Below are positions 1 to 5,920 of a stretch of 9,183 nucleotides of DNA, one piece after another. The stretch comes from Methanobacteriota archaeon (lineage in GTDB: Archaea > Thermoplasmatota > DTKX01 > GCA-020343715). Position numbers and translations under genes: made by a program. How positions within the stretch are numbered: position 1 is the stretch's first letter; every line of letters starts with the position of its first letter. The notes beneath the pieces are model-generated. The model searched no databases. It was given only the letters and a program-made list of their open reading frames with translations, and was not told where the DNA came from. The DNA lies in the NCBI GenBank assembly GCA_030594725.1, contig JAUVEQ010000086.1, positions 1 to 9,183 of the forward strand. The letters are read 5' to 3'.

Positions 1-217
1 CTATCTCCTGGTCAGCGTGGGCATCATCGTCATACTGATACTGCTGTTCTTCCCCAAGGGAGGAGGGACGAAGCCAGCGGTTTCCAAGGCCGAGGCCAAG
101 GAGCCGATATTGGACTCCGAGGACAACGGCATGGAGGAGGACGAGGGGTCCGAGGAAGAGGACACCACGGAGCTGGACGACATCATCGACGAGCTGGAAG
201 AGGATCGTTCGAAATAA
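1..217 (+). CDS. 3' end of a single-span membrane protein with acidic cytoplasmic tail (5' truncated by window edge)
   Basis: The reading frame is open from base 2 and ends with TAA at 215-217; the true start lies outside the window, and the in-frame GTG at 17 falls inside a membrane helix, so it is not a credible start. The visible 71 residues begin with a strongly hydrophobic stretch (YLLVSVGIIVILILLFF), then a Pro-Lys-Gly stop-transfer segment, then a tail of about 45 residues that becomes very acidic (runs such as MEEDEGSEEED and ELDDIIDELEED). This is the usual C-terminus of archaeal surface proteins: a large outside domain, one membrane anchor, and a short charged tail inside. The outside domain that would identify it is missing, so no function can be assigned. 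A weak hairpin and a TATA box for the next gene follow. Confidence 0.75.
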   Translation, partial: YLLVSVGIIVILILLFFPKGGGTKPAVSKAEAKEPILDSEDNGMEEDEGSEEEDTTELDDIIDELEEDRSK

Positions 218-234
218 CGCCTAGACACCCCAAT

Positions 235-250
235 GGCTCCCGATCGAGCC
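235..250 (+). terminator. Possible 3' hairpin after the truncated gene
   Basis: GGCTC at 235-239 pairs with GAGCC at 246-250 around a 6-base loop, 18 bases after the TAA stop. No T-tract follows, and archaeal termination normally relies on one, so this is only a candidate transcript 3' end. Confidence 0.2.
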
Positions 251-277
251 CGGGTGCCAGTAGATCTCCGGACACCC

Positions 278-289
278 AAAATATAAATA
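278..289 (+). promoter_or_regulatory. TATA box for the 796-residue membrane protein gene
   Basis: AAAATATAAATA is an A/T island in GC-rich surroundings. By the usual archaeal spacing, transcription would start about 25 bases downstream, near 308-312, giving a leader of roughly 45 bases before the TTG start at 356. No clear purine-rich BRE precedes it. The TSS is inferred, not seen. Confidence 0.65.
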
Positions 290-322
290 CGTCCGTCACC
301 CCTTTACAAAATGGGATGCACT

Positions 323-343
323 TGACGTCATGTTTCTACGTCA
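323..343 (+). promoter_or_regulatory. Palindrome plus repeated ACGTCA in the leader (possible operator)
   Basis: TGACGTCA at 323-330 is a perfect 8-base palindrome, and ACGTCA recurs at 338-343, thirteen bases on and just before the Shine-Dalgarno site. It lies between the predicted TSS and the start codon, where an archaeal repressor could block elongation or promoter clearance. It could be chance; no regulator is identified. Confidence 0.25.
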
Positions 344-348
344 GGAGG
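344..348 (+). promoter_or_regulatory. Shine-Dalgarno site fixing a TTG start
   Basis: GGAGG lies 7 bases before the TTG at 356 but 19 bases before the first in-frame ATG at 368. The spacing favours TTG as the start codon. Confidence 0.7.
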
Positions 349-355
349 GATAGCT

Positions 356-2746
356 TTGGCCAACAAGATGACCGGCCCTAGCGCCGGCAAGGGCCGGACA
401 CCCAAGAAGGGGTCGGCCCGAAGTAAGGGTGTCAAGAAGGGAACCACCAAACGGACCAAGGGCCGACGAGGCTCGATGGGACCCCGTTCCGGAAAGGGGT
501 GGTCAGGTCCGGTGGCCCCGAAGCAGATGCGGGGCAGCAACACAAGAGCTAACGCCAAGCGGTCGGCGGAACCCAAGAAGGAGACACAGAAGAAGGGCGC
601 TGGAAAGCAGTCAAAGGCCTCGGCCGAGACCCGCACCTCGAAGAGTGTCCAGCGCCGCACCCCATCCAAAAAGGCAACGTCCAAGGGGCCGAAGGCCGGC
701 GAGACCGCTGAGGAGGGCCTGGCCGACCTTCCAGAGGTGTCGACGGACGGTGACCTCCATGGCCCGGACAAGATCGATGAGTTGAAATCCACTGCTGACA
801 AGATGGTCGTGGGGGAGCGCACCGTGATCCATCACGCGGCCCGCTACGGGATCGTCCGGGGCATGACCTGGACGGTGATCCTCTCGGCCCTGCTGTTCTG
901 GCTGCCCGTGGCGGGTCCCGCCATCGCGGGCTACGTGGGCGGCAGGAAGGCGGGCGGTCCACTGAGGGCCGTGATCGCTGTCATCATCCCGGCCCTGGTC
1001 ATGTTCATTCTCCTGGCGGCCATCAGCGAGAACATGGACCTGATCCCAACCAGCATGATCACTGGTACCGAGGTCGACCTGGATAGCATCGCAGAGATGC
1101 CTGCCGCTGCCGTTCCCCTGCTGAGCGGGCTTGAGCAGAGCATCAACTCCTGGGCCGCAACCCCCCCCGATGTGGTCTTCATCATGCTCGCCTTCGCCTT
1201 GGTGGGCGGGTCCCTCAGCTCCCTGCGCCGTCGTGAGGAGGAGACGGTGATCGAGAAGGTCGGCATTCCCCTGGGGGAGCTCAAGGAGCGCATACTGAAG
1301 GAAGAGGCGGAGAAGAGTGGCTCGACCACCCTGGACCCCCCGTCCCGCTGGCACCCCCACAGGGTGTTCTCAGGCACTGCGGCGGCCCATGACTCGGTCA
1401 ACGAGATGATAGACGATATCGCCATGCGCGTCTACCAGTACATGCAGTTCAACGAGGTGGTGGACGAGACAGGTGCCGTCTTGGCCAGGCCACGGACCAA
1501 GAAGCGTGTGAACAAGACGATATCCACCGGGGAGGACGGTCCCCACTACGAGGACCTTGTCTACGTCACCGAGGTCCCTGCCGTCGCGGCGGTGGCGCCG
1601 ACCACCAGGTCCAAGAGGTCCCGCAAGGGAGCCAGCGCCGGGACCACCATGTCCCCCAGGACCGCAGGCGAGGCCATCGTCGGGGACGCGGAGGACTGGG
1701 TCGTCGTCAATACCAGCCAGGGCCGTCGCCCTGTCAGGGTCGTCCATTCTCCCATGGTCGCCGTGGCCCAGGAGAGGACGATCACCGAGCTGGAGGAGGA
1801 TGTGGAGCCACCGGTGGTCTACGAGGAACCACCGACCGTCGATATCGCCGAACCCGTCATGCACGTTGAGAGGACGAAGGGTGGTATCTTCAGGAGGTCC
1901 AAGCAGAAGGCGGTCTACAGCTCGTCCGGCGCGCCCGACAGCGCCCTGGGGGGGGAGATGACCACTACGTACTACTCACCACCGTCCTCTCCGCATGGGT
2001 CCGCTGGGGTGGCGGAGGAGCCCTTGGAGGTGCCCCCGCCAGAGAGGACGTCCGCCCAACGCAACTACGAGCGGCTTCCCATAATCGGGGCGATCATGGC
2101 CACCATAGGAGAGGAGGCCGAGGCCGAACCCGAGGAGGTCCGGTACGGCAAGATGAAGTCCCTGGAGGAGCCCACGGTCCACGATACCATGGAGGCGGGC
2201 TCGATTGCGGAGAGCGCGGCCCGTGAACTGGCCGAGATGGCCCGCTTCGAGGAGGGGCCTGACCTGGAACTGGAGGACGACGACCTATCGCCTCGGGCCA
2301 AGCCCAGGGCAAGGTCGAAGCCCAGGTCGAAGGCGAAGGCCAAGGCGAAGCCGCCCTCGATGGAGGAGATCGAGGTCTCCGAGGTGGGACTGGACGATAT
2401 CGAGGAGGAGCACATCGACGTGCTATCCGAGGTGGACGAGCTTCCGGTCAGCACGGACAAGAAGCAGGTCAGGAGCACCGCCCGCAAGGTGAAGCACCCC
2501 ACGGGATCCTTGAAGAAGGCCAGCAGGAAGGCTCAGGACGGGTCGTACGACGAGGACCTGGCCGAGGAGGGCGAGGTGCAATGGGAGGCCCCGTCCCTGG
2601 TGGAGGAGGAGGACATGTTCAACCCCCGTCACCTGGAGGACGCCCCTCCCGCGGACGAGGAACACGAGGAGGGGTCGGATGCCTGGGCAGAGGAGGAGCG
2701 GATAGCAGCCCTCGTCCGGGAGCGGGAGGAGTGGGACCGGCTGTGA
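356..2746 (+). CDS. Large membrane protein with histone-H1-like lysine-rich N-tail and long charged C-terminal region; function unknown
   Basis: A 796-residue protein starting at TTG 356. Residues 1 to about 112 are low-complexity, rich in Lys, Arg, Ser, Gly, Pro and Thr, like histone H1 tails or other nucleic-acid-binding extensions. Hydrophobic segments follow at about 172-195, 203-223 and 272-290. The first is long and split by a Pro-x-x-Gly-Pro kink, so it may be a re-entrant hairpin; with positive charges at 164-168, 198-205 and 291-294, both ends would then be cytoplasmic. The Gly/Pro-rich helical pair resembles small archaeal integral membrane families such as DUF5518, but I cannot confirm this. 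Residues about 335-385 look ordered. From about 390 to 796 the chain is mostly disordered and polyampholytic, with a basic island (647-668) and acidic blocks. Inference: the basic tail may bind nucleic acid or acidic partners at the membrane. The next gene overlaps the stop. Confidence 0.8.
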   Translation: MANKMTGPSAGKGRTPKKGSARSKGVKKGTTKRTKGRRGSMGPRSGKGWSGPVAPKQMRGSNTRANAKRSAEPKKETQKKGAGKQSKASAETRTSKSVQRRTPSKKATSKGPKAGETAEEGLADLPEVSTDGDLHGPDKIDELKSTADKMVVGERTVIHHAARYGIVRGMTWTVILSALLFWLPVAGPAIAGYVGGRKAGGPLRAVIAVIIPALVMFILLAAISENMDLIPTSMITGTEVDLDSIAEMPAAAVPLLSGLEQSINSWAATPPDVVFIMLAFALVGGSLSSLRRREEETVIEKVGIPLGELKERILKEEAEKSGSTTLDPPSRWHPHRVFSGTAAAHDSVNEMIDDIAMRVYQYMQFNEVVDETGAVLARPRTKKRVNKTISTGEDGPHYEDLVYVTEVPAVAAVAPTTRSKRSRKGASAGTTMSPRTAGEAIVGDAEDWVVVNTSQGRRPVRVVHSPMVAVAQERTITELEEDVEPPVVYEEPPTVDIAEPVMHVERTKGGIFRRSKQKAVYSSSGAPDSALGGEMTTTYYSPPSSPHGSAGVAEEPLEVPPPERTSAQRNYERLPIIGAIMATIGEEAEAEPEEVRYGKMKSLEEPTVHDTMEAGSIAESAARELAEMARFEEGPDLELEDDDLSPRAKPRARSKPRSKAKAKAKPPSMEEIEVSEVGLDDIEEEHIDVLSEVDELPVSTDKKQVRSTARKVKHPTGSLKKASRKAQDGSYDEDLAEEGEVQWEAPSLVEEEDMFNPRHLEDAPPADEEHEEGSDAWAEEERIAALVREREEWDRL
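2300..2350 (+). repeat. Basic low-complexity tract of short degenerate AAG-rich repeats inside the 796-residue gene
   Basis: AAGCCCAGG occurs twice and AAGGCG/AAGGCC units repeat in tandem, encoding alternating Lys/Arg with Ala, Pro and Ser (about residues 649-665). It is a positive island within an otherwise acidic C-terminal region. It could expand or contract by slippage in whole codons. Confidence 0.5.
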
Positions 2747-3504
2747 ACCAGGCGGTCCGAGTGATCGATACGGACCTTGAGAGGCCCCAGCTCACAGCAG
2801 CCATCGACGAGGCGCTCCTTGGATCCCGTATGGACGACAGGTCGGGGAACACCATCCACCTTTACCGACGGCGGCCTCCCTCGGTGTCCATAGGCTACTT
2901 CCAGGCTGCGGCCGAGGTGGCCGACCTGGAGGCATGTCGCCGGGACGATGTGCCCGTGGTGAGGCGCATCAGCGGTGGAGGTGCGATATACACGGACGAG
3001 CGCCAGCTGGTCTATGCCCTCACCTTCAGACCCCAAGGTCGGTTCAAGGCCCAGGACGGCCTCTCCCTGGCGTGCAACGCCCTCGTCCGGGCCCTGGAGC
3101 GACTGGGCGTCGAGGGAGCCCGCATGGAGGGCTTGAACGACGTCGTGGTGGATGACAAGAAGGTCTCGGGGAGTGCCCAGGTGATCAGGAGGGGCGTCCA
3201 CCTGGTCCACGGCACCGTGCTGGTCGATACCGACCTTGAGGCCATGGCCAAGTACCTCATGTTCCAACCGGGGAAGAAGGGGCCAGGAGGGCACGCCACC
3301 CCCGCGACCCGCGTCGCAACCCTTTCCCAGATCCTGAGTTCCCCACCCTCCATAGAGGATGTGAAGGCCGCCGTCTCCCACGAGTTGGCCTCCTCGATCG
3401 GTGGGTCGATCGAAGAGGGCGCCCTTATGGACTGGGAGAGGGACAAGGCCCTCCACCTGGAGGCGACGCGGTACACCCAGGACGACTGGAACCTCCGAAC
3501 ATGA
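2743..3504 (+). CDS. lplA: Lipoate-protein ligase A family protein (catalytic domain)
   Basis: A 253-residue BPL/LplA/LipB-fold protein. Seen: PPSVSIGYFQ at 45-54 (substrate-pocket strand), the family signature RRISGGGAIY at 74-83, then LNDVVVDDKKVSGSAQ at 131-146 with Lys140 as the expected catalytic lysine, and VHGTVLVDTD at 155-164. These match LplA, which activates lipoate (or octanoate) with ATP and transfers it to a lysine of 2-oxoacid dehydrogenase E2 or glycine-cleavage H protein in the cytoplasm. The length is close to that of the archaeal split enzymes (Thermoplasma acidophilum type), which need a separate LplB partner; none is visible here. An octanoyl/lipoyl transferase (LipM/LipL-like) is the main alternative. 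The start is GTG 2743, overlapping the previous stop as GTGA, with GGAGGA at 2725-2730, so translation is probably coupled; GTG 2761 and GTG 2731 are less likely starts. Confidence 0.88.
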   Translation: MNQAVRVIDTDLERPQLTAAIDEALLGSRMDDRSGNTIHLYRRRPPSVSIGYFQAAAEVADLEACRRDDVPVVRRISGGGAIYTDERQLVYALTFRPQGRFKAQDGLSLACNALVRALERLGVEGARMEGLNDVVVDDKKVSGSAQVIRRGVHLVHGTVLVDTDLEAMAKYLMFQPGKKGPGGHATPATRVATLSQILSSPPSIEDVKAAVSHELASSIGGSIEEGALMDWERDKALHLEATRYTQDDWNLRT

Positions 3505-3505
3505 A

Positions 3506-3524
3506 GGACCGATGGCCGCGGTCC
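3506..3524 (+). terminator. Hairpin immediately after lplA
   Basis: GGACCG (3506-3511) and CGGTCC (3519-3524) form a perfect 6-bp stem with a 7-base loop, one base past the lplA stop and just upstream of the next TATA box. There is no T-tract, so it may mark or protect a transcript 3' end rather than drive termination. Confidence 0.35.
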
Positions 3525-3534
3525 CGTCCACAGG

Positions 3535-3542
3535 TATTTAAA
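3535..3542 (+). promoter_or_regulatory. TATA box for the AksA-like gene
   Basis: TATTTAAA stands out in GC-rich sequence. Standard spacing puts the TSS near 3560-3566, giving a short leader of 15-20 bases that may or may not include all of the GGAGG at 3565-3569. It separates this gene from the upstream lplA unit. Confidence 0.6.
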
Positions 3543-3564
3543 CAAAGATATCATTGAACCCGCC

Positions 3565-3569
3565 GGAGG
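3565..3569 (+). promoter_or_regulatory. Shine-Dalgarno site fixing a TTG start
   Basis: GGAGG lies 9 bases before TTG 3579. There is no in-frame ATG until residue 33, which is after the catalytic DSTLRDGEQ motif, so TTG is the only sensible start. Confidence 0.7.
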
Positions 3570-3578
3570 CCAGGCCCC

Positions 3579-4745
3579 TTGAAGCGGGAGTTCACGTGCA
3601 CAAGTCCGTTCAATCCGGACTTCGATGGTTCTAGGGTCCATGTCTATGATTCCACCCTGCGCGATGGTGAACAGATGCCCGGGGTGGCCTTCTCCAAGGA
3701 CGAGAAGCTCAAGATCGCAAGGGCGCTCGACGAGGCCTGCGTGCCCGAGATCGAGGCGGGCTTCCCATCGGTCTCCCGATCCGAGTTCGAGTCGATCCAG
3801 GCCATCCTGGATCTGGACCTGGATGCCGAGATCTCAGTCCTCTGTCGTTGTTGCGAGCCAGACCTGGACAAGGTACGCCAGCTGGACCTGGACCTGGTGA
3901 TGCTGTTCATAGCCACCTCGGACATCCACCTGCGTGACAAGCTGCGGATGGACCGCCAGCAGGTGATGGACAAGGCGTCAGACGCCTTGGACTACTGCCT
4001 CGATCACGCCATTCCCTTCTCATTCTCCTCCGAGGACACGACCCGATCGGACCTGGGCTTCGTCAGGGACATTAACTGGTTGGCAGCCGAGAGGGGCGCC
4101 AAACGCATCGGTGTCACCGATACCGTGGGTTGCGCGACCCCCGAGGCGATGGGTCACATCGTGCAGACCCTCAAAGAGGACCTGCCATGCAACCTGTCGG
4201 TCCACTGTCACAACGACTTCGGCCTCGCCACCGCGAACGCCGTCGCTGGCGTCATGGCCGGCGCGACCCACGTCGCGGTGACCGTCAACGGCATCGGCGA
4301 GCGGGCGGGGAACGTGCCCCTCCAGGAGTTCGTCATGACCATGGAGGCCATGTACAACGTGTCCTCTGGCATGGACCTCACCAGGCTCACGGGACTGTCC
4401 AAGCTGGTGGCCGAGGTCGCCAAGGTGCCACTGCACCCGAACCAACCCATCACCGGTGAGAACGTCTTCAGCCACGAGAGCGGTATCCACGTGGCAGCCA
4501 TCCACGCGAACCCGTTCACCTACGAACCCGTCACACCCGAGTCCGTGGGCAACGAGCGGCGCATCATAATGGGAAAACACAGTGGCCATAGGGCCATCCG
4601 CTACGTCCTGCAGGAGCATGACCGCCAGGTCTCCGCAGAGCAGCTGGAGGAGATATATCTCGAGGTCAAGCGGAGGGGCGAGGCCGAGGACCATGTACCC
4701 TGGAGCGAGTTCTGGGCCATCGTCGACGATGTCCTTTCCGAATGA
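3579..4745 (+). CDS. Homocitrate synthase-family (AksA/NifV-like) DRE-TIM carboligase without regulatory domain
   Basis: A 388-residue enzyme of the DRE-TIM metallolyase family (isopropylmalate, citramalate, homocitrate and Re-citrate synthases), which condense acetyl-CoA with a 2-oxoacid. Seen: YDSTLRDGEQMPGV at 23-36 (catalytic Arg28, metal-ligand Asp29), IEAGFP at 58-63, SEDTTRSD at 151-158, VTDTVG at 179-184, HCHNDFGLATAN at 209-220 (metal ligands His209 and His211), NGIGERAGN at 237-245, SHESGIH at 298-304 and MGKHSGH at 331-337. The SPFNPDFD lead-in and the absence of a C-terminal LeuA allosteric domain fit AksA/NifV-like homocitrate synthases better than feedback-regulated LeuA or CimA. 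The exact 2-oxoacid (2-oxoglutarate, pyruvate, 2-oxoisovalerate or oxaloacetate) cannot be read from sequence by eye. It has its own TATA box and TTG start. GAPDH follows after 87 bases. A Cys cluster (LCRCCEPD, 88-95) is unusual. Confidence 0.85.
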   Translation: MKREFTCTSPFNPDFDGSRVHVYDSTLRDGEQMPGVAFSKDEKLKIARALDEACVPEIEAGFPSVSRSEFESIQAILDLDLDAEISVLCRCCEPDLDKVRQLDLDLVMLFIATSDIHLRDKLRMDRQQVMDKASDALDYCLDHAIPFSFSSEDTTRSDLGFVRDINWLAAERGAKRIGVTDTVGCATPEAMGHIVQTLKEDLPCNLSVHCHNDFGLATANAVAGVMAGATHVAVTVNGIGERAGNVPLQEFVMTMEAMYNVSSGMDLTRLTGLSKLVAEVAKVPLHPNQPITGENVFSHESGIHVAAIHANPFTYEPVTPESVGNERRIIMGKHSGHRAIRYVLQEHDRQVSAEQLEEIYLEVKRRGEAEDHVPWSEFWAIVDDVLSE

Positions 4746-4767
4746 ACCCGGGCAACACGCGCCGTCG

Positions 4768-4786
4768 GTGCAAGAGGCCCTTGCGC
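4768..4786 (+). other. Stem-loop between the AksA-like gene and GAPDH
   Basis: GCAAG (4770-4774) pairs with CTTGC (4780-4784) around a 5-base loop, and one G-U and one G-C pair extend the stem. No T-tract follows, and no convincing TATA box appears in 4746-4832. The two genes are therefore probably co-transcribed, with this hairpin as a processing or attenuation site at most. Confidence 0.25.
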
Positions 4787-4832
4787 AAACCTCAAATCAG
4801 CGAGCAGCGTTTCCCCGCCCGAGGTTGTTATC

Positions 4833-5858
4833 ATGCCGGCCAAGGTAGTTGTCAACGGTTACGGGACCATCGGCAAGCGCGTCGCGGACGCGGTCGCCGT
4901 GCAGGACGACATGGAGATCGTAGGGGTGTGCAAGCGGAACCCCACCTTCGAGGTACAGATGGCCCTCGACAGGGGTTTGTCCTTCTACACCACCGACGAG
5001 GAGCACAGGGCTGCCTTCGCCGAGAAGGGCCTGGAGGTCCAGGGCCTGCTCCCCGAGCTGCTGGACATGGCCGATATCGTAGTGGACTGCACCCCCGGCA
5101 AGGTGGGAGCCACCTACATCCCGACCTACGAGTCCCATGGCATAAAGGCCATATTCCAGGGGGGCGAGAAGGCCCACACCGCCCCGATCTCGTTCAACTC
5201 CTCGGCCAACTACATGGAGGCATGGGGCAAGGACATGGTCCGCGTGGTATCATGCAACACCACGGGCCTGTGCCGCACCCTCTATCCCATCTTCCGGGAC
5301 ATCGGCATCGAGGAGGTCCTGGCCGTGCTCATACGCCGGGCTGCGGACCCGTGGGACAGCAAGAAGGGCCCCATCAACGCCATCAAGCCCGTCCTCAAGC
5401 TGCCCACGCACCACGGGCCCGACCTGAACACCGTTCTCCCCGACATCCCGATCCAGTCAATGGCGGTGGCGGTCCCCACCACCATCATGCACCTGCACGC
5501 CATCCAGGTGGTGCTCAAGAGGGAGGCCAGCACCGAGGAGGTCATCGACCTGTGGGAGCGTTCTCCCCGCCTCAGGCTCGTTTCCGGCGGCGATGGCATC
5601 GTCAGCACCGCCCAGGCAATGGAGCTTGCCAAGGACCTGGACCGTAGTCGAGCCGACCTTTTCGAGATCGCGGTGTGGCGCGATGGAGCCCATGTGGAGG
5701 GCAAGAAGCTCTGGTACTACCAGGCCGTCCACCAAGAGTCCGACGTGGTCCCCGAGAACGTGGACTGCATCCGTTCGATGATGATGATGGAGGAGGACCC
5801 GGACAAGACCATCGCCAAGACCGATGCAAGCCTCGGTATCCCGCCTCCCAGGAGCTGA
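4833..5858 (+). CDS. gap: Archaeal type II glyceraldehyde-3-phosphate dehydrogenase (phosphorylating)
   Basis: A 341-residue protein, the normal length for the archaeal family, which is only distantly related to bacterial GapA. It interconverts glyceraldehyde 3-phosphate and 1,3-bisphosphoglycerate with NAD(P); in archaea it is mostly gluconeogenic. Seen: an N-terminal Rossmann motif VNGYGTIGKRVADA at 7-20; DCTPGKVG at 85-92; the catalytic segment VVSCNTTGLCR at 138-148 with nucleophile Cys141; and VPTTIMHLH at 214-222, whose His220 is the likely general base paired with the Cys in this family. The start is ATG 4833 with GAGGT at 4821-4825, seven bases upstream. It lies 87 bases after the AksA-like gene with no obvious promoter between them. 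A hairpin starts at the first base after its TGA, and the next gene converges on it. The cofactor preference cannot be called by eye. Confidence 0.95.
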   Translation: MPAKVVVNGYGTIGKRVADAVAVQDDMEIVGVCKRNPTFEVQMALDRGLSFYTTDEEHRAAFAEKGLEVQGLLPELLDMADIVVDCTPGKVGATYIPTYESHGIKAIFQGGEKAHTAPISFNSSANYMEAWGKDMVRVVSCNTTGLCRTLYPIFRDIGIEEVLAVLIRRAADPWDSKKGPINAIKPVLKLPTHHGPDLNTVLPDIPIQSMAVAVPTTIMHLHAIQVVLKREASTEEVIDLWERSPRLRLVSGGDGIVSTAQAMELAKDLDRSRADLFEIAVWRDGAHVEGKKLWYYQAVHQESDVVPENVDCIRSMMMMEEDPDKTIAKTDASLGIPPPRS

Positions 5859-5872
5859 CGGGGGACGCCCCG
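5859..5872 (+). terminator. GC hairpin directly after gap
   Basis: CGGGG (5859-5863) and CCCCG (5868-5872) form a perfect 5-bp stem with a GACG tetraloop, starting at the base after the TGA stop. It lies in the short convergent intergenic region shared with the FKBP gene. The missing T-tract makes a classical termination role uncertain. Confidence 0.35.
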
Positions 5873-5920
5873 CAGAGAACGATCCGGGATAGCATGTCTT
5901 CCCATTGAAGGGCCCGGGGC

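Noticed and set aside
611..1360. 249-codon minus-strand open frame inside the 796-residue gene
   Set aside because: It is a shadow of the basic tail and membrane helices; the plus strand has a TATA box, a Shine-Dalgarno site and alternating hydrophobic segments that make sense as protein.
2581..2742. Upstream extension of the lplA frame (longest open frame starts at 2581)
   Set aside because: The extension is Gly/Pro/Arg shadow sequence of the previous gene. LplA homology begins just after GTG 2743.
2629..3531. 300-codon minus-strand open frame opposite lplA
   Set aside because: It is antisense to a gene with all LplA signature motifs. Long antisense frames are common at high GC, and its product has no recognisable domain.
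4746..4832. Possible separate promoter for gap
   Set aside because: No TATA-like A/T stretch stands out; CTCAAATCAG at 4791-4800 is too weak to call.
4742..5647. 301-codon plus-strand open frame overlapping gap
   Set aside because: It shares bases with the clearly conserved GAPDH in another frame, and its product is Gly/Pro/Arg/His-rich low-complexity, as expected from a GC-rich shadow frame.
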